64,000 bases of DNA, from contig NZ_CP076853.1 of the NCBI RefSeq assembly GCF_018987265.1, positions 1,426,001 to 1,490,000 of the forward strand, read 5' to 3'. Positions 16,287-25,788 of this stretch are shown in pieces. Position numbers and translations under genes: made by a program. This stretch comes from Rhizobium sp. WYJ-E13. Its GTDB lineage: Bacteria > Pseudomonadota > Alphaproteobacteria > Rhizobiales > Rhizobiaceae. The notes below the pieces were generated by a model, which made no database searches, had not been told where the DNA came from, and saw only the letters and a program-made list of their open reading frames with translations. The first letter of the stretch is position 1. Each line of letters begins with the position of its first letter.

Positions 16287-17477
16287 TCAGGCCGCCTTGG
16301 CGACCTCGCCATGCGGGTCGAGAACGAATTTCGTTGCGGCACCCTGGTCGAAGCTCTCATAGCCCTGGGCAGCATCTTCAAGCGAAATCACCTTCGCATT
16401 GACGATGTCGGCGATCGGCAGCCGGTCATGCAGGATCGCCTGCATCAACTGGCGGTTATATTTGATAACAGGCGTCTGACCGGTATGGAACGACTGCGCC
16501 TTCGCCCAGCCAAGGCCGAAACGCAGAGAGAGGCTGCCATGTTTTGCCGCATTGTCCACCGCGCCCGGATCTTCTGTAACGTAGAGGCCGGGAATGCCAA
16601 TGGAGCCGGCGGCACGGGTGATCTCCATCATCTGGTTCAGCACGATCGCCGGCTGTTCGCCGCCCGAATGTCCACGCGCTTCGAAGCCGACGGCATCGAT
16701 CGCGCTGTCCACTTCATTGGTGCCGACCACCTGCGCGATCATGTCTCCGAGCCGGTCGCTCTTCGAGAGGTCGATGGCTTCGAAGCCGACACGGCTGGCA
16801 TGGGCGAGGCGGTCCTTGTTGAAATCGCCGATCATCACCACGGCCGCGCCGAGGATACGGGCGGACGCTGCCGCCGCAAGGCCGACCGGGCCGGCGCCTG
16901 CAACGTAAACGGTCGATCCGACGCCGACCCCGGCTCTGACGGCACCGTGAAAGCCCGTTGGAAGGATATCGGAGAGCATGGTGAGATCGCGGATCTTAGC
17001 CATCGCCTTGTCGCGGTCGGGTAATTTCAAGAGGTTGAAATCGGCATAGGGGATTGTGACATAGCGGGCCTGACCGCCGATCCAGCCACCCATGTCGACA
17101 TAGCCGTAGGCGCCGCCGGCACGCGACGGATTGACCGTCAGGCAGACGCCGGTGTCCTGCGATTTGCAGCAGCGGCAGCGCCCACATGCCACATTGAAGG
17201 GCACGGACACGATGTCGCCGACATCGAGCATTTCCACATCGATGCCCTTTTCGATGATCTCGCCGGTGATTTCGTGCCCAAGCACGAGGCCGGGCATTGC
17301 TGTGGTACGGCCACGGACCATGTGCTGGTCCGAACCGCAGATATTGGTGGAGATGACTTTCAGGATGACGCCATGTTCGATACGGCGGCCATCCGGCGCC
17401 TCGAGTTTCGGATCGTCGATGTCGCGGACTTCCACCTTGCCGGGCCGCAAATAGACGACGCCACGGTTCTTGCTCAT
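16287..17477 (-). CDS. fdhA: Glutathione-independent formaldehyde dehydrogenase
   Basis: Zinc-dependent, NAD-linked medium-chain dehydrogenase that can oxidise formaldehyde without glutathione, as in Pseudomonas putida. 396 residues. Catalytic zinc Cys in T-N-I-C-G-S-D-Q-H and His in L-G-H-E; structural zinc cysteines in C-G-R-C-R-C-C-K-S-Q-D-T-G-V-C; Rossmann motif V-A-G-A-G-P-V-G-L-A-A-A. The ATG at 17477 has GGAGGAGAC upstream. A 269-base GC-rich, hairpin-rich leader separates it from the M16 peptidase gene on the same strand. Other aldehydes or alcohols could be the true substrates. Confidence 0.88.
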   Translation of the reverse strand: MSKNRGVVYLRPGKVEVRDIDDPKLEAPDGRRIEHGVILKVISTNICGSDQHMVRGRTTAMPGLVLGHEITGEIIEKGIDVEMLDVGDIVSVPFNVACGRCRCCKSQDTGVCLTVNPSRAGGAYGYVDMGGWIGGQARYVTIPYADFNLLKLPDRDKAMAKIRDLTMLSDILPTGFHGAVRAGVGVGSTVYVAGAGPVGLAAAASARILGAAVVMIGDFNKDRLAHASRVGFEAIDLSKSDRLGDMIAQVVGTNEVDSAIDAVGFEARGHSGGEQPAIVLNQMMEITRAAGSIGIPGLYVTEDPGAVDNAAKHGSLSLRFGLGWAKAQSFHTGQTPVIKYNRQLMQAILHDRLPIADIVNAKVISLEDAAQGYESFDQGAATKFVLDPHGEVAKAA

Positions 17478-17746
17478 TTCCGTCTCCTCCGTTGAAATCA
17501 AGGCAATGCGCCAGCAGCTCCTCCCGCGGCGTTTGCCTGTTACAGAGTAGACCAGAAAGATTGGAACGCCGTCCCGAAAGCGACGCCTTGCAGGCGGAAA
17601 CCAGCAAAACAGGACCAAAGTGCATTCGCGCCGATGCGGTCCGGCGCTCACCTTGGCGGACCCGGGGCAGGTGGCCTTTCCCCGCCAGGTGGGGTGTCTC
17701 CTGCCCACGCGGCCGCCTTCGGGATCCCGCCTGAAGCGCGCTGGGC
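17478..17746 (-). other. Hairpin-rich leader upstream of fdhA, possible regulatory RNA
   Basis: No gene is seen here. On the minus strand GGGCAGG (17706-17700) pairs with CCTGCCC (17671-17665) around an inner CCCC/GGGG stem (17694-17691 with 17683-17680). A second hairpin follows at once: GGTCCG (17662-17657) with CGGACC (17643-17638). A perfect GGGATCCC lies further upstream. Stacked hairpins of this size before an enzyme gene could be a cis-acting RNA, the 3' end of the peptidase transcript, or a small RNA. I could not match it to a riboswitch class I remember. Confidence 0.4.
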
Positions 17747-20584
17747 CTATCGTACCGCTGCGGGCAGCACCTCGAATTTCCAGAACTTGTCCGGCTGGAA
17801 GTAGGTCGTAGCAAACTGGCGGATATCCTCGGCGGTGACCTTGTCGTAGCCACTGAGATTGTCGCGTATCCGCTCTAGGCGGCGAGGGTCCGTTTGAGCG
17901 CCGTTCAGATATTGCACCCAATATTCGTTACTTTGCTGCTGGTGCTTCAATGTTTCGATAATCGGCGCTCGGGCACGAACAAGTTCGTCCGGCGAGACAT
18001 CGTTCGATCTGAGATCGGCAGCGATTCTGTCCACGAGCGCATGAAAATTCTCGACCTTGGCTGGCGTCGTTTCGACATAGAAATAAGCGTAGCCATACCC
18101 GGGAATGTCCCATGACAGGTCCATGGCGCCCCGCGGACTGTAGGTTGCGCCTTCGGCAATGCGGAACTGATCTATCAGCCTGTTTTCGTAGATCTGGGCA
18201 GCGACGTTTGCGACCAAGCCCCGCTGCATATCTGAAAGCATGTCGCCGATCGGAGCGGCCACGATGGCCGCCGCATTATCGGCTCTGCCGCTATGTGTCC
18301 GCACGACCGGTTTTTCAGTACGCGCGGGGAAATGCACTTCGTCTGCCACATTGGCCGGTGTCGTATCCGCGCGGGCCGGCAACGTGCCGAAGGTTTCCGC
18401 CGTCCGGCGGACTGCCTCGTCCGCCGTTATATCGCCGACAATGGTGATATCGATCGGCGCCGTGGAGATATGGGGCCGGAACAGTGCTTCGAAATCTTCC
18501 AGCTTCGTGGCGGACAATTGCGCTCGGTCCGGGAAGGTCCAGCGCGGATCGCCGGAATGCACGAGGCCGGCAAAATCGCGACTGATGACGGCGCCCGGCG
18601 TCGCCTCATACTGATCGAGGTTGTTCAAATAGGCTTGCTGGACGCGCTTGAAAACTTCAGGCCGGTAAGCCGGATCGGATGTGTAGGCTGTCATGATCTG
18701 CAATTGCGTTGCAAGATCCGCCGTTTGCGTCTGACCGGTGAACTGGAAGGAGCTGTCGCCCACGGAGAAATCGATACCCGCGATATTGGCCGCCAGCGCT
18801 TTCTGCAAATCCGGATAATCCATCGCCTTGGTGCCAGAAAGGACGACGGCTGGCGATGTCCAGATCGGCAGAGGGCGGTCGCTCGGCAGATCCAGCCGGC
18901 CGCGACCGAGATCCTCGCGCACCAGCACTTCGTTGGCGCGCAGCTTGGTCGGTTTGACGGTGAGCCGCACGCCGTTGGCAAAGCGCACCATGGTCAGGCC
19001 GAGATCTTCGACAACGCGTCGTTCGACGACCGTGCCGGGCTCGCCAAAATGCGTGTAGGGCCAGACAACGGCCGCCGCGCTTGCCGGGGCCGTAACCGGA
19101 ACGGCGAGGGAGGCGTCATAGGCCTGCCTGATATTCCCGGCACCGCCCTGCGGCGCTTGCGCTGTCTGCAGCACGAGCTGCGGACCGTTGCCGGAGAAGA
19201 CATGCGCGAGGGTCTGGTTGACCTCGGCTGCTGTGAGGCCCTTCGTCATGGCCTCGAACATTGACAGATCTTCCTCAGGTGAGGTGAAGACCTGATTGTC
19301 ATCGACGCTGCTCGCCAGCATGGAAGCGATATCGGGGCTCGTGCGTGTCGCAGCCCCGGCCGCAGCGGCCTGCAGAAGCGAGCGATATTCGATGATTTCG
19401 CGATCGATCTCAGCCTGCTCGGCGCCGAATTGCTGGAAGCGGCGTTGCTCCTGGTCAATGGCCGCCAGGGCCGCCTGCCATTTACCCGGCTCGGAATTCG
19501 CCATGACGGCAACGAGACGGGCGGAGTCGAAAAGATCCTGAGAGCCAGCGGTGGCGCTGATGAAGGGTGCATCAGCTCTGTTTGCCATGGCGCTCAGCCG
19601 GCGCTTGAGCGCCAGGAGACCGAGATCCTCGATCAGTTCGGCCCGGCGTTTGGCAAAAGTGTCAGGTGAAGCGTCGTAGGGGCGCGTCCAGGCGATCTGT
19701 ACGCTCGTTGTGCCGCCCGGAACCGCGATGACCTCGGCGCTTTCGCCTTTCGCCTTCAGTGTGCCGAGATCGGGTTTTTGCGGCTCAGGACGGGCGGCCT
19801 TCCAATCGCTGAAGCGTTGCCTGATCTCGGTCTCGATTGCGGCCGGATCGATGTCGCCCACTACGATCAGCGTGGCGCGATCGGGCCGGTAGTTGGTGTG
19901 GTAATAGTCACGAAGCAGATCGACTGGCGCATGGCTGATGATATCGACCTTGCCGATCGGCGGGCGCAGGGTCGCACGCCGGCCGGCGAGCAGGGAGTTC
20001 GTGACGCCGATTGCGGCGCGATATTGCGGCGTGTCACGCAGCCGCTCTTCCGACAGGATGACGCCGCGCTCACGATCGAAGGCGCCGGCATCGAGTGTCA
20101 ACTCGCTTGCCGTCTCGCGCATCAGCATCAGGCCGGTAGAAAGCGTATCGGCATCGACCTCGGGAAGATCGAGCGAATAAACGGTCTCGTCATATGAAGT
20201 GTTGGCGTTGGTGTCCGGCCCGAAAGCCAGCCCCTTGCGCTGCAAGATGCGGATCATCTCTCCTTCAGCGACATGGGTCGAGCCCTTGAAGGCCATATGT
20301 TCGAGGAAATGCGCCAGCCCTTGCTGATTGTCGTTCTCGTCCAGCGAGCCTGCGCCGATGCGGAAGCGGATTGCAGCCTGTCCCGGCGGCGTAGCGTTGC
20401 GCATGATCGCAAACCGCATGCCGTTTTCGAGCGTACCGAAGTGGATGCCGGGCTCCGCCGGCAGATCGCTCCGCGTCTGTGGCCAGGGCGCGGACGGGCT
20501 TTCAGCATGGGCCGGCAGCCCCGACGTAAAGATCGCGGCAAGCGCCACCGCTGTCAGGAATCGCGGAAAAATAGGGAATATCAT
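17747..20584 (-). CDS. M16-family zinc metallopeptidase, two-domain, exported
   Basis: 945 residues with a signal peptide (about 1-27, ending G-L-P-A-H-A-E). The inverted zinc motif H-F-L-E-H (H-x-x-E-H) sits near residue 90 in G-L-A-H-F-L-E-H-M-A-F-K-G, with the downstream Glu region E-R-G-V-I-L-S-E-E-R-L. A second, inactive M16 half occupies the C-terminal part. Length and layout resemble PqqL/pitrilysin-type periplasmic peptidases. No clear ribosome site precedes the ATG. It probably degrades small peptides in the periplasm; the substrate is unknown. Confidence 0.9.
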   Translation of the reverse strand: MIFPIFPRFLTAVALAAIFTSGLPAHAESPSAPWPQTRSDLPAEPGIHFGTLENGMRFAIMRNATPPGQAAIRFRIGAGSLDENDNQQGLAHFLEHMAFKGSTHVAEGEMIRILQRKGLAFGPDTNANTSYDETVYSLDLPEVDADTLSTGLMLMRETASELTLDAGAFDRERGVILSEERLRDTPQYRAAIGVTNSLLAGRRATLRPPIGKVDIISHAPVDLLRDYYHTNYRPDRATLIVVGDIDPAAIETEIRQRFSDWKAARPEPQKPDLGTLKAKGESAEVIAVPGGTTSVQIAWTRPYDASPDTFAKRRAELIEDLGLLALKRRLSAMANRADAPFISATAGSQDLFDSARLVAVMANSEPGKWQAALAAIDQEQRRFQQFGAEQAEIDREIIEYRSLLQAAAAGAATRTSPDIASMLASSVDDNQVFTSPEEDLSMFEAMTKGLTAAEVNQTLAHVFSGNGPQLVLQTAQAPQGGAGNIRQAYDASLAVPVTAPASAAAVVWPYTHFGEPGTVVERRVVEDLGLTMVRFANGVRLTVKPTKLRANEVLVREDLGRGRLDLPSDRPLPIWTSPAVVLSGTKAMDYPDLQKALAANIAGIDFSVGDSSFQFTGQTQTADLATQLQIMTAYTSDPAYRPEVFKRVQQAYLNNLDQYEATPGAVISRDFAGLVHSGDPRWTFPDRAQLSATKLEDFEALFRPHISTAPIDITIVGDITADEAVRRTAETFGTLPARADTTPANVADEVHFPARTEKPVVRTHSGRADNAAAIVAAPIGDMLSDMQRGLVANVAAQIYENRLIDQFRIAEGATYSPRGAMDLSWDIPGYGYAYFYVETTPAKVENFHALVDRIAADLRSNDVSPDELVRARAPIIETLKHQQQSNEYWVQYLNGAQTDPRRLERIRDNLSGYDKVTAEDIRQFATTYFQPDKFWKFEVLPAAVR

Positions 20585-20915
20585 GTGTTTAAAGCATTCT
20601 GTTCAGATGGTGGGAAAGAGGGTGTGTGACGTTGATCGAACTATCAGGCAGGTTGCATCTCACATCAACGTCTATTTTCCGGGACGGATGCATCGCCATA
20701 AATATCGTCGTGCACGTGCCGACCATCTTCGACAAAACCTCGATCCGCTGCAGGTCGCGCTCGCTCATCGCTATCAGTCCCATCCGCAATCTCCCACGTC
20801 ATCAAACCCGGGGAGAGTGACATTCCAACTTTGCAGAAACAGGACACTTCAACTTTGCGGCTACAAACAAAGATCACATAAGATAGATTATGGAACTAAA
20901 GTCTATGCCAAACCG
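20585..20915. other. Non-coding stretch containing an IS remnant
   Basis: 331 bases between the M16 peptidase gene and the DUF2161 gene. The right two thirds (20720-20872) are the decayed end of an insertion sequence, described separately. The rest shows no gene or clear signal. Confidence 0.6.
20720..20872 (-). mobile_element. Remnant of an ISNCY-type insertion sequence end
   Basis: On the minus strand, about 85 bases containing two copies of a GCAAAGTTG-A(A/T)GT unit (an IS end) precede an ATG at 20783. Its product begins M-G-L-I-A-M-S-E-R-D-L-Q-R-I-E-V-L-S-K, the start of transposases that I recall as ISNCY family from rhizobia. After about 20 codons the match is lost. Only one IS end and the first part of the transposase remain, so the element is dead. 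Confidence 0.65.
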
Positions 20916-21584
20916 CTATTCAGCCGCCTGCATCTCCGGCTGCGGCCATCGCAGCAGCGCTTCCCGTCCGGCATCCGTCAAGCCATAGACGCCTCTGTCG
21001 AGCCGCTCGAACCAGCCGTAGACATTGGACTGCAGGATCTTGCCTGCCTCCGGCACGCCGGCCCTTATATCGCGCATGCGCAGCGGTCCCGACATCAGCG
21101 CTGCCGCGCAGCCGAGCGCCTGCTGGCGATACGCGGTCATGACCGGCGCACGCGTGCTGCCGCCCAGCGCCGGATCGCCGCGCCGTTTCTGGTGCTCGCG
21201 CATAAGCCTCGAACGTCGCTTCGGATTGGTCCGCGGCATTGGCGATACGGAGCCGACGATGATGCTGACGTCGCCGGCGTCGGAAATGCCGAGCATGCCG
21301 ATGCCGAGCCTGCGGCAGAGATCGCGATAGCGCTTGTCGGCTTCGCGGCCTTTGCCCTTGGCCGAGATCCGTGCCGCGATCCAGACCTCATCTGAAACGG
21401 CCGCACGGTCAACGGCCTGCAGGATCAATTCGAGATTGAAGCTCATCTTCAGTTCGCAGACCACGACCACAGGCGGATCATCATCGCTCAAGCCGACCAG
21501 ATCGCAGCCGCCGACTTCACCCTTGACGACGTAACCTGCCGTTTCGAGGAAGCCTTTGACGGGCAGATAAAGCGAAGTTTCCAT
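20916..21584 (-). CDS. DUF2161 family, PD-(D/E)xK nuclease-like protein
   Basis: 222 residues from ATG 21584. The N-terminal half shows a restriction-endonuclease-like core: G-G-C-D-L-V-G-L gives the Asp and V-V-V-V-C-E-L-K the E-x-K, with the spacing expected for the PD-(D/E)xK fold. The C-terminal part (about 150-215) looks like a winged-helix segment (M-R-D-I-R-A-G-V-P-E-A ... G-V-Y-G-L-T-D-A-G-R-E-A-L-L). This matches DUF2161, whose role is not known. It lies next to an IS remnant and has no operon partner. Confidence 0.8.
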   Translation of the reverse strand: METSLYLPVKGFLETAGYVVKGEVGGCDLVGLSDDDPPVVVVCELKMSFNLELILQAVDRAAVSDEVWIAARISAKGKGREADKRYRDLCRRLGIGMLGISDAGDVSIIVGSVSPMPRTNPKRRSRLMREHQKRRGDPALGGSTRAPVMTAYRQQALGCAAALMSGPLRMRDIRAGVPEAGKILQSNVYGWFERLDRGVYGLTDAGREALLRWPQPEMQAAE

Positions 21585-21791
21585 GGGCCTGCAGATCGAA
21601 GAAACGAATCGTTCCATAATCTACATCGATCCGTCGATGCGTGACACTGCATCGAGTGCAACTGGCCGGATTACGCGGCCGAGATTACACATGCCATGGC
21701 CGTGGATGCGGCCGCCAGCGCACCTTCGCCGGTTGACGGAAAAGCCTCAAGACGCTAGCACGCTCGAAGCATTTTTTGGGGGTAATTGAAT

Positions 21792-22403
21792 ATGGATATT
21801 TTCACAGCGGCCGGTCTGACGGCTCTGCTGCAGGTCATTGCTATTGACCTAGTTCTCGCCGGTGACAATGCCGTCGTCATCGGTCTTGCGGCCGCAGGCC
21901 TTGAAGCGACGCAGCGTCGCAAGGCGATCATTGTCGGAATTCTGGCGGCAACCATCCTCCGCATCCTGTTTGCCAGTGTCGCCGTCTATCTTCTGGCGAT
22001 CGTCGGCCTGCTGCTGGCCGGCGGCCTGTTGCTTCTCTGGGTCTGCTGGAAAATGTGGCGCGAGCTGCGCGCCGGCCATGGCGGGGAACATGCCGCCGAA
22101 GCCAACGTATCGGCGCCGAGGAAGACCTTCTTCCAGGCTGCGACGCAGATCGTCATCGCCGATGTTTCCATGTCGCTCGACAACGTGCTGGCTGTTGCGG
22201 GGGCGGCGCGCGAACATCCGAGCGTGCTGGTCCTCGGCCTTGGCCTCTCCATCGCGCTGATGGGCATCGCTGCGAACCTCATCGCCCGGCTGCTCAATAA
22301 ACATCGCTGGATCGCCTATGTCGGTCTGCTGATCATCCTCTATGTCTCGCTGGACATGATCCATCGTGGATACGTCGAGATTGCGCCTTATATCGGCAGC
22401 TAA
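21792..22403 (+). CDS. TerC-family integral membrane protein (YjbE-like)
   Basis: 203 residues, about six transmembrane helices. Two acidic signatures typical of TerC/YjbE proteins are present: I-D-L-V-L-A-G-D-N-A-V-V-I near 18-30 and I-V-I-A-D-V-S-M-S-L-D-N-V-L-A-V near 118-133. Members are linked to metal (Mn2+) export to exoenzymes or to tellurium resistance. The start is ATG 21792 (GGGGG upstream; TTG two codons earlier is possible). I looked for a yybP-ykoY manganese riboswitch in the leader and could not find its core. The stop overlaps the end of the convergent hydrolase gene by 4 bases. Confidence 0.88.
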   Translation: MDIFTAAGLTALLQVIAIDLVLAGDNAVVIGLAAAGLEATQRRKAIIVGILAATILRILFASVAVYLLAIVGLLLAGGLLLLWVCWKMWRELRAGHGGEHAAEANVSAPRKTFFQAATQIVIADVSMSLDNVLAVAGAAREHPSVLVLGLGLSIALMGIAANLIARLLNKHRWIAYVGLLIILYVSLDMIHRGYVEIAPYIGS

Positions 22404-23212
22404 ACCTCGACTTCGAAGCTCATCTGATCGAACGCCGGCACCACGTGATCCGGCGTTTCCGCCATGACGACATCATAATCGAGCGGCGTATGCATATGCG
22501 TCAGGACCGCCCGCCTGGGCTTCAGCCGCTCGATCCAGTCCAGCGACTGTTCCAGCGAAAGATGGCTCGGATGGTAGACATATTGCAGAGCATCGATGAT
22601 CAGCATGTCGAGGTTCTGCAGCTTCTCCACCGTCTGTGGCGGGAAATCGCTGACGTCGCTGCAATAGGCCACATCCCCGATACGGAAGCCGAGCGAATGG
22701 ATGTCGCCGTGCTGTTGCAGAAGCGGCATGCAAGCGATCGTTCCGCCCCGCCCATGGATTTCGACGGGTTTTTCCAGATCCTGGATCACGATTGGCAGTG
22801 CAATTGGCGGATAGTTGCTGCCCGGCGGCGTCTCCAGGCAATAGCCGAAGGCCTCTCGCAGCCTGCCCATGGTGAACGGTTCGGCAAAGATCGGCACGCG
22901 CCGGCGGGTGTTGTGGAAATAGCCGCGCAGATCGTCGATGCCGTGAATATGGTCGGCATGCGGATGGGTATAGAGGACCGCATCGACATGGCCGACGCCT
23001 GCCCTGATCATCTGTTCGCGGAAATCCGGGCCGGTATCGACCACGACGGTCGTTGCAGCACCATCAGCGGCGAACTGCTGGATCATGAACGATGCGCGCG
23101 TCCGGCGGTTCTTCGGATTGGCTGGATTGCAGGCGCCCCAGTCACCGGTGATGCGCGGCACGCCTGGCGACGACGAACAGCCGAGAATGGTGAACCGCTG
23201 CCGCCGTGACAC
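22400..23212 (-). CDS. MBL-fold metal-dependent hydrolase, PhnP-like
   Basis: 270 residues of the metallo-beta-lactamase fold. The zinc motif H-x-H-x-D-H is T-H-P-H-A-D-H-I-H-G near 83-92. Further metal ligands are likely in I-G-D-V-A-Y-C-S-D-V-S-D and L-T-H-M-H-T. The opening T-I-L-G-C-S-S-S-P-G-V-P and the Cys-containing N-terminal part resemble PhnP/phosphodiesterase-like members. It starts 4 bases after tatD ends, last in a metG-tatD-MBL operon. The physiological substrate is unknown. Confidence 0.88.
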   Translation of the reverse strand: MSRRQRFTILGCSSSPGVPRITGDWGACNPANPKNRRTRASFMIQQFAADGAATTVVVDTGPDFREQMIRAGVGHVDAVLYTHPHADHIHGIDDLRGYFHNTRRRVPIFAEPFTMGRLREAFGYCLETPPGSNYPPIALPIVIQDLEKPVEIHGRGGTIACMPLLQQHGDIHSLGFRIGDVAYCSDVSDFPPQTVEKLQNLDMLIIDALQYVYHPSHLSLEQSLDWIERLKPRRAVLTHMHTPLDYDVVMAETPDHVVPAFDQMSFEVEV

Positions 23213-23216
23213 GCCG

Positions 23217-23999
23217 CTAGATCCTCGGCATCTTCGAAAACAGCCGGAAAGCGTTATCTGTGGTGATCCGAGCCATATCTTCGTAAGGAAGGCCGATCGT
23301 ATCGGCCAGTACCTCGGCCGTATTCACCACGTAGGACGGCTCGTTGCGCTTGCCGCGCCAGCGCTTCGGCGCCAGATATGGCGCATCGGTTTCGACGAGC
23401 AGCCGCTCATGCGGAATGGTCTTGGCGATTTCGCGCAACTCTTCCGATTTCGGGAAGGTCAGGATGCCCGAAAAGGAAATATAACCACCGAGTTCCACAC
23501 CGGTCTTTGCAAGCTCGGGACCGGCCGAGAAGCAATGCAGAATGAAGGGAAAGGCCCCCTTCCCCGTCTCTTCGGTCAGGATCGCAGCCATGTCGGCATC
23601 GGCGCTGCGGCTGTGGATGACGAGCGGAAGCTGCGTCTCCCGAGCGGCTGCAATATGGCGCCGAAAACCGGTCTGCTGGTCCTCAGGCTTCTGCGTGTCG
23701 TAGAAATAGTCGAGACCAACCTCACCGATCGCCACGACCTTCTGATGGGTATTGGCAAGTCGAACCAAATCTTCCGTCTGGATATCCAGTTCGTCACCCG
23801 CATTGTTGGGATGCGTGCCGACCGAGCAGAAGACGGAAGGGTATGTTTCGGTGATAGCAAGCAGCCCGTCGAGCTTGCGCACGCGGGTGCAGATCGTCAC
23901 CATCTGCGCAACGCCGGCTGCATGGGCGCGTGCCACGATCTCGTCGCGCTCCGCTTCGAAATCGGCAAAGTCCAGATGGCAATGCGTATCGACCAGCAC
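23217..23999 (-). CDS. tatD: TatD-family metal-dependent hydrolase
   Basis: 260 residues, TIM-barrel amidohydrolase/DNase family. Metal ligands are visible: D-T-H-C-H-L-D near the N-terminus, E in I-G-E-V-G-L-D-Y, H in V-I-H-S-R, H in L-H-C-F-S-A and D in E-T-D-A-P-Y-L. TatD proteins act as 3'-5' exonucleases in DNA repair. It lies between metG and the MBL-fold gene with 4-base gaps on both sides, a close operon. Confidence 0.92.
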   Translation of the reverse strand: MLVDTHCHLDFADFEAERDEIVARAHAAGVAQMVTICTRVRKLDGLLAITETYPSVFCSVGTHPNNAGDELDIQTEDLVRLANTHQKVVAIGEVGLDYFYDTQKPEDQQTGFRRHIAAARETQLPLVIHSRSADADMAAILTEETGKGAFPFILHCFSAGPELAKTGVELGGYISFSGILTFPKSEELREIAKTIPHERLLVETDAPYLAPKRWRGKRNEPSYVVNTAEVLADTIGLPYEDMARITTDNAFRLFSKMPRI

Positions 24000-24003
24000 A
24001 GCT

Positions 24004-25554
24004 TTAAGCCTCCGGAGCCACGTAACGCGGGAAGACCGGCTTGGGTGCTTCCAGCGGCGTTCCCGGCACCAGACGGCCGGCTTCGCCGAGCGCTGCGAAG
24101 TCTCTGCCGCCAGCAGGCGCGGCGACGAGATCGAGCAGCTTGCCAGCCGATTCCGGCACGAAAGGCTGCAGCAGAATGGCGATCTGGCGCACGACTTCGG
24201 CCGTTACATAGAGCACGGTGCCCATGCGCGCCGGATCGGTCTTCTTCAGCGCCCAGGGCTCCTGGCCGGCGAAATAGCGGTCGGTTTCGGAGACGACGGC
24301 AATGATCGATGCCAGCGCGCGGTGGATGAGCTGCTTGCCCATGTCCTCGCGCGTCGAGGCATGCAACGCGTCGGCCTGCGCCAACATCGCCTTGTCCTCA
24401 TCCGTCAGCGGTCCGCATTCCGGGATCTTGCCGTCGCAGTTCTTGACGATCATCGACAGCGAGCGGCTGGCAAGGTTGCCGATGCCGTTGGCGAGGTCGG
24501 AATTGATACGCGTGCCGATCGCCTCTTCGCTGTAGCTGCCATCCTGGCCGAAGGAGACTTCGCGCAAGAAGAAGTAGCGTACCTGATCCAGGCCGAAATG
24601 GTTCACCAGATTGACGGGATCGACGACATTGCCGAGCGACTTCGACATCTTCTCGCCCTTGTTGAGCAGGAAGCCATGGGCAAAGACGCGCTTCGGCAGC
24701 GGCAGCTTCGCCGACATCAGGAAGGCCGGCCAGTAGACGGCGTGGAAGCGGATGATGTCCTTGCCGATGATATGCACATCGGCCGGCCAGTATTTCGCCC
24801 GCGGTCCGTTGCGGTCCTCGATATAGCCGGTCGCGGTGATATAATTGGTCAGCGCGTCGACCCATACATACATAACATGCGAGGGATCGTTCGGCACCTT
24901 GATGCCCCAGTCGAAGGTGGTGCGCGAAATCGACAGGTCCTTGAGGCCGGACTTGACGAAGGAGATCACCTCGTTGCGGCGCTCGGCCGGGCCGATGAAA
25001 TCGGGGTTTTCCTCGTAGTGCTTCAGCAGCCGGTCCTGGTATTCGGAGAGCTTGAAGAAGTAGCTTGCCTCTTCCACCCATTCGACCGGCGTACCCTGCG
25101 GCCCGTAGCGCACGCCATCGGAGCGCAGCTCGGTTTCGTTTTCCTGGTAATAGGCCTCGTCGCGCACGGAGTACCAGCCGGCATAGGAATCCTTGTAGAC
25201 ATCGCCGTTCTCGGCCATCAGGTTCCAGATGTTCCGCGAGGTCTCGTGGTGACGCTCCTGCGTGGTGCGGATGAAGTCGTCGTTCGAAGCGTTGAGCAGC
25301 TTCGCCATCGCCTGGAATTCGCCGGAATTGCGGTCGGCAAGCGCCTGAGCCGTGATACCTTCTGCGCGTGCCGTTTGCTGCATCTTTTGGCCGTGTTCGT
25401 CCGTCCCCGTCAGGAAAAAGACATCCTTGCCATCGAGGCGCTGGTAGCGCGCCATGGCGTCGGTCGCGATCAACTCATAGGCATGGCCGATATGCGGCTT
25501 GCCGTTGGGATAGGAAATCGCGGTCGTGATGTAGAAGGGGGTCTTGTCTGTCAT
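24004..25554 (-). CDS. metG: Methionyl-tRNA synthetase
   Basis: Charges tRNA-Met with methionine. 516 residues, the short form without the C-terminal tRNA-binding domain. Class I motifs: H-I-G-H in [10 protein letters not shown] (about residues 19-22) and K-M-S-K-S in [10 protein letters not shown]. Start at ATG 25554; a TTG three codons earlier is in frame but has no better ribosome site. It heads the metG-tatD-MBL unit. A plus-strand permease gene separates it from holB, with which it would otherwise form one minus-strand block. Confidence 0.95.
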   Translation of the reverse strand: MTDKTPFYITTAISYPNGKPHIGHAYELIATDAMARYQRLDGKDVFFLTGTDEHGQKMQQTARAEGITAQALADRNSGEFQAMAKLLNASNDDFIRTTQERHHETSRNIWNLMAENGDVYKDSYAGWYSVRDEAYYQENETELRSDGVRYGPQGTPVEWVEEASYFFKLSEYQDRLLKHYEENPDFIGPAERRNEVISFVKSGLKDLSISRTTFDWGIKVPNDPSHVMYVWVDALTNYITATGYIEDRNGPRAKYWPADVHIIGKDIIRFHAVYWPAFLMSAKLPLPKRVFAHGFLLNKGEKMSKSLGNVVDPVNLVNHFGLDQVRYFFLREVSFGQDGSYSEEAIGTRINSDLANGIGNLASRSLSMIVKNCDGKIPECGPLTDEDKAMLAQADALHASTREDMGKQLIHRALASIIAVVSETDRYFAGQEPWALKKTDPARMGTVLYVTAEVVRQIAILLQPFVPESAGKLLDLVAAPAGGRDFAALGEAGRLVPGTPLEAPKPVFPRYVAPEA

Positions 25555-25788
25555 GGCGGCCAATTCCGGCTTACTCTATAAAAATCGTCAGCCGCTATTA
25601 GCGCATGTCTCGCACAAGCGAAACATCAAGTTTCGCAGCCGCCGACGATTTCAAAGACGCGTGGCGGTGAACTTGACTCGCGTTCTGGCGCAATCTACCC
25701 CTTCTCCCACAAGAGGGCGGGACGGAAGCAAAGTGCGATTTTTCATCGATCGAAATAGTCATGGCCGTGCGCCCTCGGAGGCGCGCAT

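Noticed and set aside
16311..17024. A 237-codon plus-strand frame opposite fdhA
   Set aside because: fdhA carries all zinc ligands and the Rossmann motif; the opposite frame is a shadow.
21640..21791. Possible yybP-ykoY manganese riboswitch before the TerC-family gene
   Set aside because: The family often has this element, and CTCAAGAC is present, but the essential GGGGAGTA part and the pairing around it are missing.
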